From NCBI RefSeq assembly GCF_032062135.1, contig NC_092859.1:124245806-124309805 (forward strand): a stretch of DNA of 64,000 nucleotides, in the 5' to 3' direction. Source of the stretch: Pyxicephalus adspersus. Taxonomy: Eukaryota; Chordata; Amphibia; Anura; Pyxicephalidae. Positions 39,393 through 50,525 of the stretch are shown piece by piece. Each line of letters begins with the position of its first letter. The first letter of the stretch is position 1. The notes under the pieces were generated by a model. That model did no database searches and was not told where the DNA came from. It saw nothing but the letters and a program-made list of their open reading frames with translations. The translations under genes were made by a program, and so were the position numbers.

Positions 39393-39730
39393 TTTTGTAT
39401 TGGATTCAATACAAACTCCTGTATCCAATCCAATACAAAATAATTCAAATAATTACAAAGTATATACCTGGTAAATTCAAACTGTCATTTTGTATTGGAT
39501 TGGATACAAACTTGCGTATCCAATCCAATACAAAAAATAAAAAAAAAATAAAAGTAAATAACTTGGAAATTCAAATTTATATTTTGTATTGGATTGGATA
39601 CAAACTCCAGCATCCAATCCAATACAAAAAAATAAAAAAAAAATAAAATAAAAGTAAATAACTTGGAAATTCAAATTCTTATTTTGTATTGGATTGGATA
39701 CAAACTCCCGTATCCAATCAAATACAAAAT
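39393..39730. repeat. Tandem array of palindromes, about 95-100 bp units
   Basis: Four units begin with TTTTGTATTGGATT at 39393, 39488, 39582 and 39682. Each holds a hairpin with arms TTTTGTATTGGATTGGATAC and its complement around a loop like AAACTCC. Spacers are A-rich. Confidence 0.9.
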
Positions 39731-40385
39731 AATTCAAAACAAACTCCAATAAATACACAATCAAAGTTTTAAAAATTGCCACACTAGGGAGGTGTTTTAG
39801 AATAATATAGTACTTTACAATATACAGAGTTATTGCTTTTTCAGTATTTTCAGTATTTATGATTTGTTTACATTGCTGATTTTTGTGTTTTTTCTTGTGT
39901 TTTTTTTGATTGTGTGTTTCAAACATTTTTTATATTCATATTATCTACTAGAACCCCTGTTCGGACATATTTCTGTAAGTTACAGGTCTACAATTAAAAA
40001 AAAAATTTCATGAAAAACAGTGGATCACTTTTGGTACAGAAATCTAGACCTCAGTGTAACGCTTAGGTGGTTAATTGCCTTAATTATTCTTAGAGACAAG
40101 AGAATTAGATACAGAGTGTCAGTTTGTAACATTTTTGATTTGTGGCGTGCCGCAGGATTTTTTCAATGTAAAAAATGTGCCGTTGCACAAAAGAGGTTGA
40201 AAAACACTGTGTTAAGCTATGAATGTGAAGCTTTGTGTAGATTAATGAAAAGATTAGAAACAGGCATGTCCCCGTTATACCAAATTCATTTCAGTGCACC
40301 CTAATACCCAGCTGGGAATCACTTGTGCATTGTGTTGTTTCTCATTTGATTTTTAATAATTGCCATGCAAAAAGAAATCACCTAG

Positions 40386-40399
40386 GCGCCACCTAGTGG
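40386..40399 (-). promoter_or_regulatory. CTCF-like motif upstream of TARS3
   Basis: Read on the - strand, CCACTAGGTGGCGC fits the CTCF core pattern CCASYAGRKGGC at every position. It lies about 460 bp upstream of the TARS3 start codon. This is a motif match by eye, not evidence of binding. Confidence 0.4.
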
Positions 40400-40734
40400 A
40401 AGGGCACCATTTTGTTCCCTGCAGCCAATTAGGCCCAGTGTAAGCCAAAGCTGATGCCTTTTATGCCACCTTTATATGGAACAGCCTGAGCTCAGAGGAT
40501 CTGGGTTGAATGATGCTGGCCAGAAAAGTTATGACAACAAGAAACTACTGTGAGGACAAATCTGCCTCTTTTTCATATGTATAAGCGCAGAACAAAGGAT
40601 TTTAAATGTCTATTTGAAAGAACAACTTTTTTTATTCTATGGTCTGTGTAATCAGATGTTTATTATTCTGTGCCTCTTTCCTATCAGGCTGCCCAGGGAT
40701 CCTGATTGTCAGCTCACATGCCCAGCCAAGTCTT

Positions 40735-40750
40735 GCACCATCTAGTGGCC
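40735..40750 (-). promoter_or_regulatory. Weaker CTCF-like motif at the TARS3 5' end
   Basis: The - strand reads GGCCACTAGATGGTGC, one mismatch from the CTCF core. It lies about 110 bp before the TARS3 start codon, in the likely promoter or 5' UTR. No TATA box is obvious. Confidence 0.28.
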
Positions 40751-40858
40751 ATTCGGTGTAATGCAGGCCGCTCCCACATCTATAGGGATGCCGGGGACGC
40801 CATGCTTCCTCTAGCACCGGGCCTGCAGCTGTCACCGTCTCTCTGTGCACATTGAAAC

Positions 40859-41113
40859 ATGGCTTCCCAGATCGCAGACCGATTGTCCGTCCAGGAGCAA
40901 GAAATCCGCTGGCTGAGCGATGAAATCGGCCGACTCCTGGATCTGGGCACTCAGGGCACCGTGGAGATCGACCCCAGCCCAACCCTCTTAGAGCTCCGGG
41001 CTGAGAATGAGAAGCTGAAGTACCGAGTCGCCCATCTACAGAAGAGCCTGAGAGAGGAGCAGGAGAGAGGACAGGACAGCTCGGCCACAGATCAGGCCAG
41101 GCCTGAGGAGGAG
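40859..41113 (+). CDS. TARS3: TARS3 coding exon 1 (N-terminal extension)
   Basis: Codes for 85 residues starting MASQIADRL and ends in phase 0 at GAG|GTGAGC. The start has a good Kozak context (AACATGG). The peptide is rich in Leu, Glu and Arg with heptad-like spacing ([12 protein letters not shown], then [13 protein letters not shown] and KSLREEQER), so a coiled coil is likely. In mammals this extension separates TARS3 from TARS1 and has been linked to complex association and nuclear targeting. The exon is GC-rich compared with its surroundings, and its antisense strand is also open by chance. Confidence 0.9.
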
Positions 41114-44100
41114 GTGAGCCCGGGCTAATATACAATTCACATTGTATTGTCTATAAAGCACAATTATCCCTGAGAGCAGATAGATGCAGGAAAAGCCATT
41201 GTTGTGTATGAATGGCAGCTGGATGTGTCTTTGTTCTCTCACATATATGATGGTGGTATATAGGATTGATAGGGGTTACCATGGATACAAGGCCTGCTCC
41301 ATGTACTCCAGCCTTGTGACCGCCATGTCCTGGGCATTGGGCCCACAGCTCAGTACAAAGCACCAGATGCCAGGCTTGTCCTAGGCTCCGGTTACATATG
41401 GGGCATTCTCTGCCATATGGCGGATCTATTATTATTTAAGTTATTATATTGAATGGGCTGACAATACTAACCAATAAACCAACGGCCCCAAAACCTTTTT
41501 TGTACCAAGGACCGGTTTCATACAAGAAAACATTTCTATGAACCCAGAGGGGAAAGGGGAGGCCTGGTTAGTCAGAGAACTGGGCCTCGGGGAATATGGG
41601 TCTGGCTGGAAATCTCGGCCACAGAACTTGTTGGCTGCAGCAGTTGACTGTGACAGGAATCATCCTTCTCCTCCATCATATCTTCATTCAGCCAATTAAA
41701 TAAGCTGGTTTCCTATTCCTGTCATTATTTTTAGCCAATCACATACGCCAGCTTCTCGCTTTTGTCATTTAATTACGCCAATCACATGAGCTAGTTTCTT
41801 ATTCCTGTCATTACTTTCAGCCAATCACATGCTCCAGCTTCCCATTTTTGTCATTTCATTCAGCCAATCACATAAGCTAGTTTCTTATTCCTGTCATTTC
41901 TTTCAGCCAATCGCATACACCAGCTTCTCGTTCTTGTCATTTTATTCAGCCAATCACGTAAGCCAGATTCTTGTTCCTGTCATTTCATTGATATCATTCA
42001 TATATCAGCGAATGTGATTGGCTGAATAAAATGGCAGGAAAGAGGACAGAGATCATTCCTGTCACAGCGAAGGCTGCAACCAAGGACACCTATGACCCAA
42101 TTCAGCAAGGCCCGGGGCTAGGGGACCCCTTAATTTAAAAAGCGGCCTTTCTGTATTTTTAGCAGCATATTGTATGAGTGTTGTGACACTGTGTTGTGCA
42201 GGTAGATCGGTGGCTAATATATGTGTGCTATGAAGTTCTGTTTCATGTACTACCATGCATTAAAATACGCAGTAAAATGTATAATAAAACATGTGTCACC
42301 ACAATGCACAGGTGAGAAGCCACCTTCCTAAAACATTTACCTCATCAGACACCTTTGAGTGTCACTATAACATTATGAGATATAGGAGCAGCTTGAGGCA
42401 GGTCACACTGAGGTCAGATGTAGCTGAATCGTGAAAGCTACCAGAAGCGTCTCAAACTGATGTCAGCAGCATTTACCGATCTACACAGCCCCCCTATAGA
42501 GCTTCCCCCAAGCACTGTCCCCTTCCCATTACCTGGCACCTGCCAAAGTTTTAATGTGGCCGAGGCTCCATTAGCAATAGTCATGAACTCTTGAGAAATA
42601 CACAATGCATGAGAAAGGTTCAGAACACTTTAATATGACCTGTTCAGTGAACTCGCTATGGAGTTATTATTAAACAGGATTTATATAGCGCCAACATATT
42701 ACGCAGCATTGTACATTAAACAGGGGTTGCAAATGACATACAGATACAGACAGTGACACAGAAGAGGACCCTGCCCAGAAGAGCTTACAATCTAGGAATT
42801 GCCGGAATGCTAGCCTCTACTGTGCCATGTTATGTTGCAATTGAAGCCAAGTGGCAATGCATTCAGACAACCTGAGTTTGGAGCCATGGCGACCAGCCCA
42901 ATTATTGGTACATCCACCACTTGGATATTCCCTGGGAAATTTAGGAGATGATGGAGGACTGCGGTTCTTGTGTACCCCATAATATATCAGACTTTGTGTA
43001 ACCAAGCAGGTCCAGACAAGCTGAGAACGAAGAGGCTAGATAACACTGGATATCCACCAGCCAGGGAATGAGGTAGACTCCATCTGATTTGCTGCAGATT
43101 CAAAGGCAGGTTTTGAGATGCTCACAGTGTGCTGTACAATCAGAATAAAGCTGTGTACACACTTCCAATAGTTATCCTTGGAAACAAATGGCTGACGAAA
43201 ATCGCTACAAAAAACAGGTGACCAACAACGCAGAACGAACGAGGATTGTCGCTGGAAACAAACGCCTATCACAGCGGATCTGATTGGCCGACGATCGTTC
43301 ACTATCTGTCGTGTGTACGGTCGTTCAGTGATCACACATGTTTCCGCAATACACTTTCTCTTTTACATGTTACTCCCTGTATCGTTCAAATGATTGTATC
43401 TAGTGTGTGTACACTAATGGTGGATTATATTTGAACAATCATATCGTTACAGCATGTACCAAATTGTGCACTATACGATCGTTCAAATATAATCGTGCAT
43501 AATCATTGATCGGCCATAATTGTCCCTTTTCTAACGATAATTATTGGAAGTGTGTACCTAGCTTAAGTTATTTCATTTGAAGAGAGCACACATTTGGAAA
43601 ATATAGAAGAGGGAGTTGGAGTTCAGCTGAAAAGTTTTTTTTTGATAATTTTGGAGAGATGTCCTCTTCCTGTAGAGTAAGTGGGTTTCACCATTTCTTT
43701 ATTCAAAATGTAAAAGAAAAGAGTTTGAGTATGGACATACTTTATAGTGAACAGAAACCCTGCACTTCCTGGTGCCCAATGATGTGATTTGTACTTTGTA
43801 ACCACCGCCATCCACTTGTACCTACCAATGGTAGAAAACTATTCTAGGCATCAATCTGCACATTTGTTTTCTGCATATTACACTAAAATAATAAAAAAAA
43901 TTCACAAAAAGTAGACGTAACATTACCACTAACATGTAAATTGTGGATAGGCAGATCTTCACTTAGCTGTCATTGTCAGTCTGAGACCTCCCTGTATAAG
44001 ATGATTTGTGTGCTCATTCCCATGCAGTTTGTTGGATATTGTAATGCAATCATCAACACTGGATGGTAAATAATCATCAGAAACAAATGCTTTAATGTGA

Positions 44101-47100
44101 GTATGTTCCTCAATAGCCACAGGGGAGTATAAATCTGCTTTATATGAACCAAACAACCTTGTAAACCCAGAGTTTAATATACAAATATAGCGGTAATATC
44201 ATCACTGTGCAGCACACATCTTGTGCATCAAGCAGCCATTGTCAGGGGCCAAGCCACCAGCTGCCAAGGGTTCCTCAAACTGGCTAATTGACTTCCCATT
44301 TGATGATGCCTCCATAGATCAATGGCAACCACACTTGGTAGCCAGCTGGATGGCACTAATGATGTTCCTAGTTGTCTGTGAAGGTGTTATGGTTTTAGAG
44401 TTCCTTGAGACCTGCAAAATATTTTAATGCTCAGGGGTAAAAAAAAGCTTGAGAAAGGTTTCTTGCAGGTAATTACTGTAAATGGGTGTATAGAAGACCA
44501 ATCAATGTGCACAAAGAGAAACAGCAAAAGTGACTGGTCTGGGCAGGAAACTCCTTCAAAGTGACAAAATTTCACACTGGATGAGTGCACAGATCTGCTT
44601 AGAGATATGCTTAGCCCAGAGTTTAGCAGACTAGCTTCACATGAATGCATCTTCTTTATCATGGACTCCTAAAGTGGAACTTTCCTTTAATTCTGCAAAT
44701 CCCTCGATGGTGCTGGACCATGCCTTGATCCCGTCCGGGCACTGCCATATTCACTCTTCTCTTCTCTTCTGGTCTTTTTGCTAGGTCACCTGATCTTGCA
44801 CTGCGCAGGTGCGACATCGGGTGACGTAGCCTGCTGTAAAGCTTTAGAAAATGCCCCTTCTGTGCATGCCGAGCAACCAGAGCCTCCCAGGATGCGTGAT
44901 GTAGTTATCTCCGGAGGATCTAGGCTCTCATTTAGTCTTGATTGCTGCGGGGGTGGTGCTGCACCCTTTTTTTTTAAAGGGTGTTGCACCTAAAATAAAT
45001 AAATACAAATTTTTACTTTACACATAATGTTTTATTAAGTAAAGTAAAAATATTGAGTTTAGGTCTGCTTTATCTTAGTTCTACTATTCCCAATAAAAGC
45101 CCTTCTAATGTGTGCCAGTACACAGAAAAAAAAAAGTGATGATCCATTTCTTGTTAGTAGCACTCCTGAACTTTCTTTATAGGGCGCCTGTAATACAATG
45201 TACATTATATTGTGATACAATGTGTGAATGAATCCCAGAGATGAGTTGTCAAAGACACCAGTTCTCATCCAAGTGATGTTACAATGTTTGTTTAAAGTAC
45301 CCTGCAGTTTTGAGTACATGTCTATTAAAAATGAAATGTAATCCCGTTACATTTTTAAGGATTTAAAATAATTTCTTCTAGTATTTAACTTTCCTATCTA
45401 CAAGTCAAATGTTACCTACAAAAAAATGTTCATATAACTAATTGCCACAAAAAATGATTCTAGTGAGCCAAGGTAGAGTTTTACTATGTCAGGACAATGG
45501 CTGTGGTCCCAATACCACCACCCTCTTTGATTGAAGGTTTTTAGCTGATTGTGGAAGTTGTGGGAAAAAAACGTTTGAATATACAGTGTGTTTGGTTGTT
45601 GTATGTGTGGTGAAACCACAGCTTGCAGTATATATTCAGATGGCAGAAAGCACTGGGCATTGAATGCTGGTGACTTTGTAGATCCAGTCCCTATGGAGTC
45701 CCAGCACATAGAAACACAAAGTGAAGACATAGATTGGGAGGTCCTTTGTTTTTCTGCCAGTCTCCATGCTGCCTTCAAATTTCATGATGTGGTTCTATCG
45801 CCCAATGTCCCACAACCTACCTCATCTTCTCCCTAATCCTCAGGTGTCCAACCCAACGGAACCTTCACCTTGCAAATGACCTTCTCCTGTCTTCCTATCA
45901 GATCATCTCCTCTCTCATACCCTCATGATTTCTCTTTTGCTTCTCACATTTTCTGGAACTTTCTTCCTCATGACATGAAATTATACGGAACCTACAAGCC
46001 TTAAAAAGATGCACTAAAACTCATTTCTTCAGATTTATCCTCCACTCTCGTTCATCAGATCATTTCTAAAGCTGACTTTACCATCTACTTGTCTTACATT
46101 ATCTGTTTCTTATTTCTCTCTTTTTGTTTGGTTTTTGAGCAAAAATCTTATCTCAAAAAACACATAACATGGACTGTATTGCAGTGCATTAGTACAATGA
46201 ATTGAAATCTTGTCTATTGCTATATTGTTTTTGTTTTCCTAAACTAATAATACATTTTAGAGATTTTATGTCGTATGTATTGATTTTGTTACCCTGCCCC
46301 AAATAAAAACAAAAAACCTCCAAGAGCTGTGTCTCCATAATAAACATGTTCTAAACTATGTGTATTGAATTTAGTTCTTTATATAAACCCTCACTTTATA
46401 GAGATGGCTGAAAGAGCCTTAAAAACAGGCAAGGATAAACAGTAAATTGTTACTTATTTATGTTTAATATATATGTAAACTTTTTTAGCCTCTCTGCTTC
46501 CCTAGCACACTCATAAGTCATACATGAGTACAATTATAAAACTTGTACTCAAATAAGCTATTATATACTCAAATACCAACCGATTTGAATATAAACCAAA
46601 GTCCTTAATTTGATTTTAAATAAAGGAAATGTTATGACTTAAGAGTAAACCTAGAACGTGCCATCATCACTGCTTACCTTCAAAATAGTAATCAATGAAG
46701 ATTCTGGTAAATTAACACAAATACATGCATTCATGGTGTGTAAAACCTTTTTTATAAATTTAAAAGGCTGACAAAAATGTAAATTACAGAGTACCAGTCT
46801 GTTTATCTCCCCCCCCCCTTTTTTTCTTTACAGGTTAAAGTATTTTGTACTTTTGAGTTTGATGTGATGGGTGGTTTATTAAAAAATGGTCTTTTATGCA
46901 TTTTTGTTGGCCACCAGTAAAAGATGCAATGTCTTTATGTAAAGTGTGTTACAAACTTATATCTCTTATCCCTGCAAGAGTTTATTACACACTTTATATA
47001 AGGACACAGCGCCATCTACTGTGTGATCCAAGTATAAACCGAGATTAATTTTTTTTTTTTTACAAAACCAAAAGTAAAATAAGTCAAACGCGTCAACTTT

Positions 47101-50100
47101 AATAGGATTTTTTTTTACGCACACTGGTATGGTGCAAGGTCATGAGCATTTCTCTGCAGACCTAGCTCGATGCCAAACATTTTCTCATGCAGAACGACTG
47201 CATGGAAACACTTTTGTTTGGTTAAATGCCAGAAAGCGCAAACAGTAAAATGATCGGGGAGCATGGGTATCATCAAAATGCAGATGTTGCCTTCTCGCAT
47301 ACTAAAAAGTGCAAACTAATATGCACAAAAGAAAAACTTCTCTGACCTTATCACAATGAGAATATTGTTCATTTGTTGAGTTGAAAAAGGATGTGCATCG
47401 TCCATTCACCCTTTACTCAATCGGGTCGAATGTATTCTAAATTAATGCTTGGAAAGTCAAGAGGTGGTGTTGCCATTGGATGAAGAGAGTATTAGTTTGG
47501 TGGCAACCATTGTGGTAAGTAGGTGCTTGGATACTTGTGTTTCTTTAATATTTAACAAGTTGGGTTGTTGCTGTTTAATCAGAGCTTAAACTACTGATCA
47601 TAGACTCCTGATTGATTAAAAACAGCGGCTGAAGAAAAATTGTAAGCCCATTAAATGTTTAACAAGGCTATTATATCATCTGTAGATTGCAGCACATGAT
47701 CATTGTTTTAGCTCTGTTCAATTCAAGTTTTTTTTTATGGATCTAGTTCTTTGGGGCATGAATTAATGTGCATGGTGTGCTCTGTGCATGACAATCACAC
47801 TTCTTAATGAGAAATGCAAAGTCCACCTGAAACATACGTTTTAGTTTTTAAAAAGGGCTGAAAATAAACTGTTCCTTTTTGTTGTTTGTGGCCCCTAAGT
47901 TCTGTTGGACTTCCCATTTATTTATATAAAAATACTGGGAAGCTACATTAGTGAATTACCTGCCAGTGTTCTCCCAAGCCCCATTCTGCTGGGTGCACCA
48001 ACTGGCACTTTTCTGTTACCACCCGGCTGTTTTTGGGCGGTTACTGAAATGTTGGGTCACAATACAGAGGCCTCCACTCACCTACAGCTTCTTCCCACCA
48101 GCCTAAAAACAATTCTGGGGAGAATACTGCTTAGGCTTTACTTGCTTTTGGGTGTGTGTACGCCATGACCATCGAAATGATCTCTAGGAAGAAATTCTTG
48201 AAGACCATCCATGTATGGTCTTCAAAGGCAGACAAATCAATTCTAGTTACTCCCTAAACAAACTGCTGTAGTTAAGCAGGAAAAACGTTATTCATTATGA
48301 CATTTTTGCACATTGCCAAAGTTTTAGTTCATACTTGTTATGGGATGGGTAGCCTGGAACATGCACATAGATTGCCTAGAACAAAGGAAAATCGGTGCAA
48401 CCAACTGACTGTTATTTCTTCTACTGGCATAATCTGATTGGGTCTGCATATGTTGAGTATGTACAACAATAGTTGGGAACAAAATGTTATCCAAAACCTT
48501 TATATACAAAAATCATATCTACATGTACCTAAAGGTATCTTGGATGCAATTAAAGTTTCTTGCAGGGCAAGTCCATTTGCCTAATTATCTTTGGTTGGAG
48601 TTCAGGGCTATACTTGGTGGGATAGGTTTTCATTTATTTTTCATTCTCTTTGCAGAATATTTAATCCCATCTCCAGGGTGCTACTATATCATCACTAACC
48701 ACTGAGACATGATTCTGGTTAGGAAAGGTCACAGGGAATAGGTTTCCTTTTATTCGGCAGTGCTTGGCAGTTTGTATACACTGGAATGTGTTTTTTATAG
48801 ATTGAGGTGTAAAGCTGTTTAGGAAAATCTATGTTGTTGCCCAGATTGCTAATGTTAGTTTTCTTTTACCGAGGTAATGATCTCTTCACTCACCAATGTG
48901 CACCATCTGCTTGCTACGCTTCCAATGTCTCCATAGGCCATTTTTTTGTCATTTTGCTATCAATTATAGAACAACAGCAGATTGAATACTTGTAGTCAAT
49001 CACAATATGATTAATCTGTATGTCGGTCATTATATCAGTAAAATATAACATAGAAAGTCACATAGTATATGCCCAGTATTAGGAGTCTGCATTATCTCCA
49101 GTTTTTTTACAATAGTCTATCACTGATAGCACTGTATATTTTCCTTGTGAATAATGCAATGTGTAACTTGATGTATGTCCAGTAAAAAAATGAGTGAGAG
49201 AATTGTTAATGGGAAAGTTTTTACCTGGTCAAATTCTATTGTGAATTTTGCTATCCATGAACAGTTATTGGCACTATGCAAGATAATAATGGGAACCTGT
49301 GCATTGGCACTGCAGCCAGCACCACATCTTACACTCCAAAAACTACAGTGTATGTCATTTGCAAACTTGGTGCCATTTATGTCATGTTTTAGACTTGTAC
49401 GTATTGGGTGTTCATGGAATTGTGAAAACCCCTAGCATGGTTACTGTAATTTGAAAATAACACAACATTTCCTAGCATGCTGTATAACCTTCACAGGCAA
49501 TGAAATCTGCTATTCCATCGTCATTGTACTTGGAATAAAATAATGCAGCTGTTTCCTATAAATGTCATTGTGTAATAGCAATGCTGTTATTCTGCTTTTA
49601 CTCTGGTTGTCCTATTAAGGAGACATTTATCAAATTTGCATGACAGTGTGCTTTTATCATGGATGTTTCATGTCACTGTTTGTCATTTATTTTAAAAAGA
49701 TATATAACACTAAAAGAACATGCTAACAGATATTCAAATACTGATTATTTTTACAGAAATCTGCATTAGAAAGACATCTGACTTCTCAGAACAAGAACAA
49801 AAAAAACAAATGTCAACAAGAGGTATGTACTGTTATGTCTGGTTCACATCAATGTGACTGTAATAGAGTGACCACATAGATGTGTTCTGTGCAGTGCTGC
49901 TAGTAAATGTGCATTGTCCTTGACCTCTCAAACTCAAAACTTTTTTTTATTATATATTTTTTTTACTAGTCTGAAGGTTCATTGCCACCAGGATTTAAGA
50001 TAAACCTTTGTACAATGAATAGGAACAAGGTATTACTTACAAGTACTTATTTTTTCATTTTACACATTGTTATTATTGGATTCAGTTAGAAAATGTATGA

Positions 50101-50487
50101 GTAAAAATTGATTCACATATTTTCTAACTGAATCAATTTTAAAAATTGTGTACATTTTGGGTAACATTAACCCCCTTAGCGGTATTCCCGAGTGTGGCTC
50201 GAGGTAAAAAAAACATGTTGAAAGCCATAACCCTGAGCCACACTTGGGGTAGCTAAAAACATTAAAAATAAACACTTATCTGGTCCCATTTGTGTTCTGC
50301 CTGTCGGATCCCTCCCTCGGGCCGCATCCTCTTATTCTGATCTTCAGCCGGCGAGTGCACTAACATTCCCCGGGAGTTCCCGGTGACGTCAGTGCGTGCG
50401 GGAGGCGCGGCGGGAAATTTAAAGTATTTTGTGTTGGATTCAATAAAAAATAACTGTATTGAATCCAATACAAAAAGTATTCATTAT

Positions 50488-50525
<38 letters not shown>

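Larger units (their letters stand above)
38966..40070. mobile_element. piggyBac-like non-autonomous element, 1.1 kb
   Basis: Flanked by TTAA on both sides. Ends CCTCCTTGCAGTTA and (reversed) CCACCTAAGCGTTACACTG. Two related copies lie at 50171 and 57976. GC-rich left third with CpGs, AT-rich right part. Long open frames inside are caused by palindromic repeats, not by a transposase. Confidence 0.78.
38801..40209. mobile_element. hAT-like element split by a nested insertion
   Basis: Left end CAGTGATTTCTAACCACTG, right end (reversed) CAGTGTTTTTCAACCTC. The inner ends GTGCCGGGGCACACTAG and GTGGCGTGCCGCAGG fit a known hAT pattern. Flanks TACTAAGC and TGTTAAGC agree at 6 of 8. The piggyBac-like element at 38966-40070 interrupts it. 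Confidence 0.75.

Noticed and set aside
39341..39926. Long open frames on both strands at 39.3-39.9 kb (101 and 149 codons)
   Set aside because: Produced by the tandem palindromes (repeated YWI-Y-type peptides). Not a gene.
40632..41135. 167-codon open frame on the - strand across TARS3 exon 1
   Set aside because: It is antisense to a clear coding exon and GC-rich; its Pro/Gly/Arg-rich peptide has no domain. A by-product of exon 1 composition.
45416..45836. 120-codon - strand and 82-codon + strand frames
   Set aside because: They overlap each other, have no splice context and no domain. Possibly part of an old repeat, but not supported as a gene.
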